A stretch of 58,870 nt of DNA from the NCBI GenBank assembly GCA_035495555.1, contig DATJFQ010000067.1, positions 1 to 58,870 on the forward strand. Reading direction: 5' to 3'. The stretch comes from DATJFQ01 sp035495555 (GTDB lineage Bacteria; Acidobacteriota; Vicinamibacteria; Vicinamibacterales; 2-12-FULL-66-21). Positions 52,486-58,870 of the stretch are shown here, in pieces (position 1 is the stretch's first letter; the number at the start of each line of letters is the position of its first letter). The notes below the pieces were generated by a model. The model saw only the letters and a program-made list of their open reading frames with translations. It did not search any database and was not told the origin of the DNA. Made by a program: the position numbers and the translations under genes.

Positions 52486-53493
52486 ATGCCTGCAACGGAG
52501 CCCATGCCGTCACCAGACGTCATATTCGACACCTTATTCGCCTACCAGAAGTCCGCGGCGCTGAAGACCGCGATCGATCTCGATCTGTTCACGGCGATCG
52601 ATGAGGGGGCCCACACCGCGACCGCGGTCGCGACGCGCATCGACGTGTCCGAACGCGGCGCGCGAATACTGTGTGACTACCTGACGGTCAACCGGCTGCT
52701 CGCCAAAACCGACGATGGCTACCAGTTGGTGCCGGAAGCGGGTGCCTTCCTCAGTAAACGTTCACCGTCATATCTCGGAAGCATCGCCAATTTTCTTTTG
52801 CGTCCCGAGCTCAAGAACAACTTCGAGAATTTGATCGAGGCGGTCCGTCGCGGCGGCGTCGGTCCGAACGATACCAACCTCGTCTCGAACGAGAATCCGG
52901 TCTGGGTCGAGTTCGCCCGTTCGATGATGCCGATGATGATCCCGGCGGCGCACGCCATCGCTGAGCGGTTCACCGCGGTCGAACCAATCAAGGTGCTCGA
53001 TATCGCCGCGGGTCATGGCGCGTTCGGTATCGCGCTGGCGCGCCGCAATCCCCGCGCGGAAATCGTCGCGCTCGATTGGGAGCCGGTCCTCGGTCTGGCG
53101 GAGGCGCACGCGAAGGATGCCGGCGTGCACGGCCGCTACCGAACGATCCCCGGCGATGCGTTCAGCGTTGAATACGGCTCCGGGTACGACGTCGTCCTGG
53201 TGACCAACTTCCTGCACCACTTCGATGCCCCCACCAATACGTCCATGCTGAAGAAAGTCCATGCGGCATTGAAGCCCGGCGGACGCGTGGCCGTGCTCGA
53301 GTTCGTACCCAACCCGGATCGCGTGTCGCCGCCGATGCCAGCGGCGTTCAGCTTGACCATGCTCGCCGAAACGGCCGGCGGTGACGCCTTTACGTTCGCC
53401 GAATTGCGCGAGCAGTTGGAGAACGCCGGCTTCCACGATATCGAAGCCCACAGCCTGCCGACGCCGCAGACGCTGCTCATCGCACGAAAGTAG
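52486..53493 (+). CDS. O-methyltransferase-like SAM-dependent methyltransferase
   Basis: 335 residues. The N-terminal part, about 10-85, is a winged-helix dimerisation domain (YQKSAALKTAIDLDLFTAID; DVSERGARILCDYLTVNRLL). The C-terminal part is a class I methyltransferase: motif I is VLDIAAGHGAFGIALARRNP near 167-186, the acidic residue is in AEIVALDWEPVLGLAEAHAK, and VVLVTNFLHHFDAPTNTSML is typical of this class near 237-256. The layout is that of small-molecule O-methyltransferases (CrtF/hydroxyneurosporene or acetylserotonin type). The substrate is not predictable. The ATG at 52486 has GAGGAGAAACC upstream. It is convergent with the DUF5916 gene, the stop codons being 41 nt apart. Confidence 0.88.
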   Translation: MPATEPMPSPDVIFDTLFAYQKSAALKTAIDLDLFTAIDEGAHTATAVATRIDVSERGARILCDYLTVNRLLAKTDDGYQLVPEAGAFLSKRSPSYLGSIANFLLRPELKNNFENLIEAVRRGGVGPNDTNLVSNENPVWVEFARSMMPMMIPAAHAIAERFTAVEPIKVLDIAAGHGAFGIALARRNPRAEIVALDWEPVLGLAEAHAKDAGVHGRYRTIPGDAFSVEYGSGYDVVLVTNFLHHFDAPTNTSMLKKVHAALKPGGRVAVLEFVPNPDRVSPPMPAAFSLTMLAETAGGDAFTFAELREQLENAGFHDIEAHSLPTPQTLLIARK

Positions 53494-53534
53494 GACGCGC
53501 GATTTTTTATATCCATGAGCTGCCGCATCAGCGT

Positions 53535-55688
53535 TCAGTACCGGAATGAATACTGCAGCTTGACCAGCAGTTGGTTCGAATCCAGTCCCCAGCGGTCATC
53601 CACGCTGCGCAGGTTGTGGTTGTAGACGACGAACAGATCGCCTGCCGGCGCATACGTCCAACGCAGCCGAGTATTAGTACCCACTGACTCGCCTGTCGTG
53701 TCGTACTGGATGAAGCTGCCGGCTTGCAGATGCGATGACAGATTCAGGTTCAGGCGTACGCCGGTCAACGTGGCGGCGAAGTGGCCCTCGGCCAGTCGTC
53801 CGCGATCTCGCTCGCCGCTGAATTCGATTGAAAGCAGCCCGGACGGATGCCACGCGCCGACGAGCAGGAACTGATCCAGCGTTCCGCTGTAGAAGCCGCC
53901 GAAACGCCACGTCGCCTGCGCGCTGAATCGGCGCTTCAGCGCCGAACCCGCCTCGAGGCGGTAGCGCAGCCACTGGTAGGCCGCCGGCGGAATGACGACA
54001 CCGTCCAGGTCGAACGGCGAATCGAGGCGCTCGCCTTCCGGAACGATGTTGAACTCGACCCGATCCCCGCTCTCGAATCGCCAATTAATCGGTGCGGTGA
54101 AGACTTCGTAACTCTCCCACCGTCGGTGGAGATCGGTAACAAGCGTCGGCTCGAATTGCGGGAAGGCCTGGCGCAGCCAGCCGTTGTGAAAGCGCGGCGA
54201 GTAGTCGACTCCGGCATCGTACGCGTAGATGCCGGTGCGGGGCACGAACCCGAGAGGGGGGCGAAACGCCTCGCCGATCCGCGTGGCGCCAAACCAGAGC
54301 GCCCACAGATCGTTGGGATACTCCACGCGGGCAGCCGCGGACGTCTGATCCCCGACGGCACCGGGCCGATTCATGACTTCCGCCGAAACCCCCGCGCGAA
54401 AGTTGCGGTTCCCGCGCAAATGGGACGTTCGATAGGTGAAATCCGAGCCAGCCAGCCAACTGCTCGAGCTGCCGGACGGATCACCAAATGTGGCGATCGC
54501 CCCGACGGACGATTCGCCCAGCACATTGCGCGTGACCCGCGCGACGCCCAGATCGGTGGCGGGCACCAGGCCCGGCACGGCGCGCGTGTGGGCGTAAAGC
54601 GCGCCGACGTTCGTATCGCCGGCACGCCCGCTCACCTTCGTCGCGACGTCGATGGGCACTTGCTGGCCGGCAAACAGACCGATGCGGCGGCTGAAGAATG
54701 GAATCAGGCGATCCTGCAGGCCGAATCCGAATTGAAAGATGTCCGAGCCTTCGAGAAAGAATGTTCGTTTCTCGGGAAAGAACAGGGGAAAGCGCGTCAG
54801 GTTGATACGCTGGGCGTCGGCCTCTGTCTCCGCGAAGTCGGTGTTCACCGAAACCGACGCGTTGAGATCCGGGCCGAGACGCTGCTTCACGTCAAGGCTT
54901 CCATGCGATTGGTAGGTCGCCGCGGCGCCGGGAGAAGCAATACCAGCTCCGGCGACGCCCGCCGGCCTCACGGTGAGACCAACGCCGACGTCGAACGGCG
55001 GCAGTCCGGTGAGCAGCCCGGCGCGATTGGTTTGCGTGATACTCCAGTCTGGCGCCGCAGACGCCCAGCGATCGGTTTCCTGCCGTCGCTGAATGCGCCG
55101 CTCCACGTTGAAGTGCCAGCGGTCCAGCCCGCGGCGGAACGTGAGTGTCTGGATTGGAATCCAGATTTCTACCGACCAGCCATGCTCATCGCGATGGGTC
55201 GCGGAGTCCCAGATGCCATCCCAGTCGGCATTCGCGTCCCCACCGCCGGGATTGATGAGCGCGTCGTAACGCGCGCCGGACGGATTGACCTGAAAGACGT
55301 AGCCGGAGCGCCCGTCGAGGAGTGTGTCGAGCACCACGGTCACGTGATCCTCGGCGTTCAATGACGCGTCCCGCTGTTTCGTGAAGCTCACGATCTCTCC
55401 CGGGTGCGAGTCGTCGCAGCGAATGCCGATGAGGATCGCGTGGGCGTCCGCCAGGACGCTGACCCGCGTCGGTTCGCTGGGCGCGTCTCCCTTGCGCGGC
55501 TCGCTCATGGTGAGATGGCCGATGGCCGGCGCCGTGCTCCAGGCAGGTTCGTCGAGCACGCCGTCGACATGAAAGGTGCTCGGCAGCGGCGCGACGCGCA
55601 ACGCCTGCGCCGGAAGGGAACCCTGCGCCATGGCGAATGAAGCGCCACCAGTCAGCAGGAGCATAGTCGCGCCGCTGAGAATGGACAC
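53535..55688 (-). CDS. CBM9-like/DUF5916 outer-membrane protein
   Basis: 717 residues. A signal segment (MLLLTGGASFAMAQ) precedes a CBM9-like sandwich (about 35-215: FHVDGVLDEPAWSTAPAIGH, WSVEIWIPIQTLTFRRGLDR). A long DUF5916 beta-barrel-type region follows to the end (FPEKRTFFLEGSDIFQFGFG near 300; LRWTYAPAGDLFVVYNHNLR near the end). The C-terminal residue pattern ends in LQYSFRY, the terminal aromatic typical of outer-membrane barrels. It may bind carbohydrate or another ligand at the outer membrane. The start codon is GTG 55688. No transport partner is seen nearby. Confidence 0.88.
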   Translation of the reverse strand: MSILSGATMLLLTGGASFAMAQGSLPAQALRVAPLPSTFHVDGVLDEPAWSTAPAIGHLTMSEPRKGDAPSEPTRVSVLADAHAILIGIRCDDSHPGEIVSFTKQRDASLNAEDHVTVVLDTLLDGRSGYVFQVNPSGARYDALINPGGGDANADWDGIWDSATHRDEHGWSVEIWIPIQTLTFRRGLDRWHFNVERRIQRRQETDRWASAAPDWSITQTNRAGLLTGLPPFDVGVGLTVRPAGVAGAGIASPGAAATYQSHGSLDVKQRLGPDLNASVSVNTDFAETEADAQRINLTRFPLFFPEKRTFFLEGSDIFQFGFGLQDRLIPFFSRRIGLFAGQQVPIDVATKVSGRAGDTNVGALYAHTRAVPGLVPATDLGVARVTRNVLGESSVGAIATFGDPSGSSSSWLAGSDFTYRTSHLRGNRNFRAGVSAEVMNRPGAVGDQTSAAARVEYPNDLWALWFGATRIGEAFRPPLGFVPRTGIYAYDAGVDYSPRFHNGWLRQAFPQFEPTLVTDLHRRWESYEVFTAPINWRFESGDRVEFNIVPEGERLDSPFDLDGVVIPPAAYQWLRYRLEAGSALKRRFSAQATWRFGGFYSGTLDQFLLVGAWHPSGLLSIEFSGERDRGRLAEGHFAATLTGVRLNLNLSSHLQAGSFIQYDTTGESVGTNTRLRWTYAPAGDLFVVYNHNLRSVDDRWGLDSNQLLVKLQYSFRY

Positions 55689-55699
55689 GAGCGGGCGGA

Positions 55700-55954
55700 T
55701 CAGCGCGTCCCCACCGCCTGGCAGGCCATTCGCGTCACCGGTAAGCCGTCATGCTCTTGTTCGAGCGCGTAGGGCCGATGCGTTCGTGGATCCACGGCAA
55801 GAGTGTGGACACGCTTCTGGACGGGGAAGTCCTCCAGCTTGCGCGCCTGTCCGACATCGTCGATCTCCAAAATCGAGATGGCGCCGCTGCCGCACGCCAC
55901 GCAGACACGTCGAAGTCCGGGATCGGGCACACTCATGCCGGCAGGAGTGCCAGT
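55700..55954 (-). pseudogene. YncE-like propeller protein, C-terminal remnant
   Basis: The frame downstream of a TAG at about 55957 encodes TGTPAGMSVPDPGLRRVCVA, CGSGAISILEIDDVGQARKL and VHTLAVDPRTHRPYALEQEH, ending in a TGA at 55702-55700. This is the last two blades of a YncE/beta-propeller protein. The signal peptide, first blades and start codon are missing; the ATG at 55936 is internal. It is 11 nt upstream of the DUF5916 gene start on the same strand, and nothing restores the missing part. It is probably not functional. Confidence 0.65.
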
Positions 55955-56034
55955 CTAGCATCCGCGCATTTCGCTCCCGCGTGTTTGGAGCTGGACCGCC
56001 CTGTAGAGCTCGTGGGGGACGTTAAGGGGGGGCG

Positions 56035-57132
56035 TTAAGAAGGTATGACCACGACTGCGGGAAGCGGCTGCCGCGGCAGGTCGACCGTGAACACGCATCC
56101 TCGCCCAGGCAGGTTGCGCGCATAGATCCGACCTTCGTTCGCTTCCGCGCCCCACCGGCTGAAGGCGAGGCCAAGACCCATGCCGGTTCGATCGGCGCTG
56201 CGCTGCTCGAAGGGCCGAAACAGCTCGTTGACGTCCCCGCTGGGCAGGCCGCCGCACTCGTCCTGGACCTCGATCAGCACGCGCTCGGCGCTGGCGCCGA
56301 CGCGGAGCGTGACGGTGGTCTGCGGCCGCGTGAACTTGAACGCGTTCTGCAAAAGGTTCGCGACAACCGCGGCGAGCACCTGTCTGTCGGCCAGGATCGC
56401 CACGCCGTCTTCAACGGCCGGCACGATCAATCTGACTTGACGCGCATTAGCATCCAGTGTCGACGCTGACGCCACTTCTTCAATGAAGGCCGCAACGCGG
56501 ACGAGCTCACGGTTCTGAATGCCCTGCGTGAGACGCACTTCCGCCAGCGAGCGCGTCACGAGTGAATGTGAGGCCACGAGAGTGCGATAGAGTACCGTGC
56601 CAGTGCTGCCCAGCACGCCCACGTTCCCGGTCTTCAAGACCTCGAACGCCATCAGTGCCGTGTTGAGCAAGTTCCGCAATTCATGAGCGAAGAACCCGAG
56701 CCGTTCGGTGCCGCGTGCTGACTCGCCATCGATGCCAGACTGGTTGCGCTCACGTCCGTACTCGGTCACCGCGCCCGCGATGGCATCGTCCAGGCAGCGG
56801 TTCAGCGTGCGAAAGTCATCGGTGCTGATGGGCGCGTTCAGTTCCACGGCAAGTTCGGTGATGGCCTGGCAGACATCCCCATAGTCGTGGACCACTTGCG
56901 ACACGGTAAATCCCTGTCGCAGCAGATCGTGTCCATGCTTGATCGCGCTCCGGCCAATCTCCGGGCTCGTGGTTTCGCCGAGGCGCAGCGCGTCCCGCAG
57001 CTGATCCAGGAACACGGGAACGCCGTGATCGATCTCCGCGTCGGTGGGCGGTGGAACAGACCTCGTTGCCACCTTGGCCCTGCACCGGCGGATGATCTCA
57101 TCGCGATTGAGAGCAATGAATTCGTGGAGCAC
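56035..57132 (-). CDS. sensor histidine kinase with RsbRD_N-type domain
   Basis: 365 residues. The N-terminal half, about 1-165, resembles the RsbRD_N four-helix domain (LHEFIALNRDEIIRRCRAKV; PVFLDQLRDALRLGETTSPE; GHDLLRQGFTVSQVVHDYGD). The kinase core has its phospho-His in FFAHELRNLLNTALMAFEVL near 180 and N box NLLQNAFKFTRPQ. The G1 box reads VQDECGGLP where DxGxGI is usual, and G2 is GMGLGLAFSRWG. The atypical G1 Glu/Cys may affect ATP binding. The GTG at 57132 starts the RsbRD_N homology; the longer frame adds unrelated sequence. There is no response regulator nearby. It is divergent from the coiled-coil gene, with starts 193 nt apart, and may sense cell state. Confidence 0.88.
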   Translation of the reverse strand: MLHEFIALNRDEIIRRCRAKVATRSVPPPTDAEIDHGVPVFLDQLRDALRLGETTSPEIGRSAIKHGHDLLRQGFTVSQVVHDYGDVCQAITELAVELNAPISTDDFRTLNRCLDDAIAGAVTEYGRERNQSGIDGESARGTERLGFFAHELRNLLNTALMAFEVLKTGNVGVLGSTGTVLYRTLVASHSLVTRSLAEVRLTQGIQNRELVRVAAFIEEVASASTLDANARQVRLIVPAVEDGVAILADRQVLAAVVANLLQNAFKFTRPQTTVTLRVGASAERVLIEVQDECGGLPSGDVNELFRPFEQRSADRTGMGLGLAFSRWGAEANEGRIYARNLPGRGCVFTVDLPRQPLPAVVVIPS

Positions 57133-57325
57133 AAGACACCTGATTCGGTCGATCTTACCGCTCGAGCTGGGACAGTGCTGTGCGAAACAGCACACGTCGA
57201 GCGGGAGGCCTGCGAAGCGATGCATACTCGATAGCAGCTCGAATCGACGACGGACCGTGTCGACTGCGAGTCGGTCCTTGATGGCATCGGTGATTCCATG
57301 GTCCTGAGGAGCAGAGCGAGGCGAT

Positions 57326-57745
57326 ATGCCGCAGGAAAAGACCCGATCCGAGGCGAACCGTGCGAATGCCGAAGAAGGGCGGCAGAACGCCGAAGAGGTT
57401 CGGCAGGAGGCCGATCAGCAGCGTGACAGTGCCGAAGCTCACCGCGTGCTGGCGGAAGCCGCCAGGAAGGAGGCGGAACAGTTCCGTGTCTTGGCTGAAG
57501 AGGCCCGTGCGCTCAAGGAGCACTATCGCGAGGAGCTGGAGTCGGTCCGGCAGGAACGCGAAGCGGTTCGGCATGCCGCCGAGGCGGCGCGCCAGGCAGC
57601 CGAAGAGGCTCGTCACGCCACGATTGCAGCGGTTGCCGCGACGGCAGACGCGCTGAGCGCGAATCTGGCACAAATGCAATTCCTCGAAGACGCCAGGAAC
57701 ACCTTGAGACAGTTGAAGGGGACGAAACCAGGTGACACCAACTGA
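57326..57745 (+). CDS. coiled-coil protein, Glu/Arg/Ala-rich
   Basis: 139 residues, almost entirely heptad-like: EEGRQNAEEVRQEADQQRDS, AHRVLAEAARKEAEQFRVLA, EEARALKEHYREELESVRQE and ERREAVRHAAEAARQAAEEA-type repeats fit a long single helix to about residue 105. The last 30 (ALSANLAQMQFLEDARNTLR) lose the repeat. The ATG at 57326 has GAGGCGAT upstream. No membrane or signal segment is seen, so it is a cytoplasmic rod-like protein, probably an oligomer or scaffold. The divergent RsbRD_N kinase lies on its 5' side, and a small acidic protein on its 3' side may belong with it. The role is unknown. Confidence 0.75.
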   Translation: MPQEKTRSEANRANAEEGRQNAEEVRQEADQQRDSAEAHRVLAEAARKEAEQFRVLAEEARALKEHYREELESVRQEREAVRHAAEAARQAAEEARHATIAAVAATADALSANLAQMQFLEDARNTLRQLKGTKPGDTN

Positions 57746-57940
57746 TTCGTCCACGTGCCTGACCTGCCGCTCGCCGTCCTGCGATGCCCGCGCCCTGGAT
57801 GTGGCCGGCCACCGCCTGGACAGTCTCTTTCGAGACACCCACGACTGCGCGTGCCTCTATAGAGTGGATCCCGGAGCGTGCAGTCAATGGTCGCCGTCGG
57901 AAATCGCGAAACCCGGCTGAAGCGCAGTAAAGGAGATCTC

Positions 57941-58222
57941 ATGGCGAGACATCGGGATAACGATGCGCAATTGGACGGGGTGGGTGAGGACCCCGGCCAG
58001 GTCGGACCAGACAGCGGTGGTCAATCGGGGGATACACAGGGACTTTCGGAGATCGCAGACGGGGCCGATGAGAGTGTCGAGGAACTCGCCGATACAGGGC
58101 AAGCCTACGAGGCGGAGGTCGTGGAGGGCCTCGAGGATGCGGCGGACAATCCCGAGAAATCGGTCCACACTCACGAGGATCAGAGGCGCCCGCGCATCGA
58201 GCCATACAGTCGTCTGGAATAG
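57941..58222 (+). CDS. small acidic protein of unknown function
   Basis: 93 residues, highly hydrophilic and strongly acidic, with GEDPGQVGPDSGGQSGDTQG, SEIADGADESVEELADTGQA and VVEGLEDAADNPEKSV. It ends with the basic stretch DQRRPRIEPYSRLE. No fold, signal or membrane segment is seen; it may be intrinsically disordered. The ATG at 57941 has AAAGGAG 7 nt upstream, a strong ribosome site, which supports it as a real gene despite its composition. It lies 195 nt after the coiled-coil gene on the same strand. I do not recognise the family. Confidence 0.6.
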   Translation: MARHRDNDAQLDGVGEDPGQVGPDSGGQSGDTQGLSEIADGADESVEELADTGQAYEAEVVEGLEDAADNPEKSVHTHEDQRRPRIEPYSRLE

Positions 58223-58241
58223 AGTCTGAGCTCTGTAGCGG

Positions 58242-58534
58242 ATGGCGCGCACGGCGCTGAACGACGTGTGCCTGCAGGTGCTTCAGGAACTGATCGACCG
58301 CGCAGCGAAATTCGGCCTCACCGAGCCCGAGCACTTCGTCTTCCCCCGGCACGGTAAGAGAACAAGCAGTTCGATCCGACACGCGCGATGACGTCGTGGC
58401 GCCAGGCCTGGCGCGCGTTGAGGGAAGGCCGCGGGGACACGAAGCGCGCGTCAGACGAGAAACGCGAAATTCCTATGTCACAGTTCGTGTCCCAGTTTGC
58501 CGATCCGGCGGATCAGGCGATCGAAACTGGTTGA
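58242..58534 (+). pseudogene. tyrosine recombinase/integrase remnant, frameshifted
   Basis: From ATG 58242 the frame encodes ARTALNDVCLQVLQELIDRA and LTEPEHFVFPRHGKRTSSS before a stop. A second frame continues FDPTRAMTSWRQAWRALREG and SQFADPADQAIETG to TGA 58532-58534. The VFP and TSWRQAWR segments match the middle of tyrosine-integrase catalytic domains, upstream of the HxxR box. The HxxR and Tyr nucleophile parts are missing, as is the N-terminus. The frame change lies between 58360 and 58375. It is the relic of a mobile element or prophage integration. Confidence 0.65.
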
Positions 58535-58676
58535 TTCGAGAAGCGGCGTCATTCGGCACTTTTCGCGACCATTTCGCCTCTTCCCCTCTTCGGGCTACCG
58601 CGCGCAGATGCTGCGCGAGCGCGCGACGCTCGCCTCCACACGCTGGCGGCGGTGCCCGCTGATGGGCTGCTCTGAG

Positions 58677-58870
58677 TCAGCGCGCGCGCCGGTAGTGCAT
58701 CGCGACCGCGCCGTTGCGGAGCGGCTCCGCCGAGACCAGCTCGAGCCGCCGTGTGCTGGGCAGCCCGCTCTGATACAGGGTCGGGCCATGGCCGGCGATC
58801 CTGGGGTGAACGAGGAACTTGTACTCGTCGATCAGATCCAGCCGGTCCAGCTCGGTCGCGAGCTTGCCGC
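58677..58870 (-). CDS. RibD_C/dihydrofolate-reductase-like protein, C-terminal part (cut by window edge)
   Basis: The minus strand is open from the edge to a TGA at 58679-58677. It encodes KLATELDRLDLIDEYKFLVH, PRIAGHGPTLYQSGLPSTRR and LELVSAEPLRNGAVAMHYRR. This matches the C-terminal end of RibD_C/DHFR-type reductase family proteins (DEYKFLVHPxxxGxGxxLF). The active-site N-terminal part lies beyond the window, so the substrate is open. Nothing recognisable lies between its stop and the integrase relic (58535-58676). Confidence 0.75.
   Translation of the reverse strand, partial: GKLATELDRLDLIDEYKFLVHPRIAGHGPTLYQSGLPSTRRLELVSAEPLRNGAVAMHYRRAR

Noticed and set aside
1..58870. rRNA, tRNA or riboswitch genes, including a SAM riboswitch before metX
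   Set aside because: No recognisable cloverleaf, rRNA segment or SAM-box motif was seen; short or divergent RNAs could be missed by eye.

Overview
The window is dense, GC-rich bacterial chromosome with short intergenic gaps and genes on both strands. I infer Acidobacteriota, most likely the Vicinamibacteria. The reasons are three 'orphan' MacB/FtsX-type (ADOP) permeases, one behind a PadR regulator; membrane-anchored Ser/Thr kinases ending in PD40 propellers or TolB/TPR modules; a membrane MutS-like ATPase; and a DUF5916 outer-membrane protein. This is inference from gene content, since there is no rRNA or tRNA to confirm it. No phage, intact IS element or CRISPR array was seen.

Layout. 0-7.1 kb, minus strand: an S9-type peptidase N-terminus cut by the window edge, a MutS-like ATPase, an ADOP permease and a CocE/NonD hydrolase. 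7.1-16.3 kb: an M1 aminopeptidase remnant, a secreted propeller-like protein, a 5'-3' exonuclease, a Ser/Thr kinase with PD40 repeats, an orphan NMT1-type binding protein, a CadC-like regulator and a vanadium-haloperoxidase-like protein. 16.4-19.4 kb: a methionine operon, metX-metY-CoA-binding protein, with OsmC and a flavoprotein divergent from it. 21.4-26.3 kb: an ArsR-SRPBCC operon, a tandem palindromic repeat, and a PadR-ADOP operon. 26.4-36.1 kb is a signalling block: cupin, DUF1059-LuxR fusion, a small membrane protein, and two very large PAS/GAF hybrid histidine kinases transcribed away from each other. 36.2-41.6 kb: amidase, methyltransferase, and an HD-domain/LuxR fusion divergent from an AmiC-like binding protein without a signal peptide.

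41.6-46.3 kb holds much gene debris (kinase start, PD40 fragment, frameshifted cupin, MarR helix) around a third ADOP permease and a secreted protein. 46.3-53.5 kb: a TolB/TPR Ser/Thr kinase, a TetR-ankyrin operon with a palindrome over the TetR start codon, a YdeI-like protein, an uncharacterised protein and an O-methyltransferase-like enzyme. 53.5-58.9 kb: DUF5916 protein, YncE remnant, an RsbRD_N-type histidine kinase opposite a coiled-coil protein and a small acidic protein, a decayed tyrosine integrase, and a RibD_C/DHFR-like C-terminus at the edge.

The strongest theme is signal transduction: two Ser/Thr kinases, three histidine kinases, a CadC-like regulator and ArsR, PadR, TetR and two LuxR-type regulators, but no free-standing response regulator. 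A second theme is decay, with at least six gene remnants. A third is translation start: many genes have clear Shine-Dalgarno sites, while several kinase/propeller genes instead have a -10-like hexamer 5-11 nt before the start codon, suggesting leaderless mRNAs. No single complete new system stands out. The best candidates for new biology are the AmiC-like/HD-LuxR pair, the DUF1059-LuxR/small-membrane-protein pair and the TetR-ankyrin operon.
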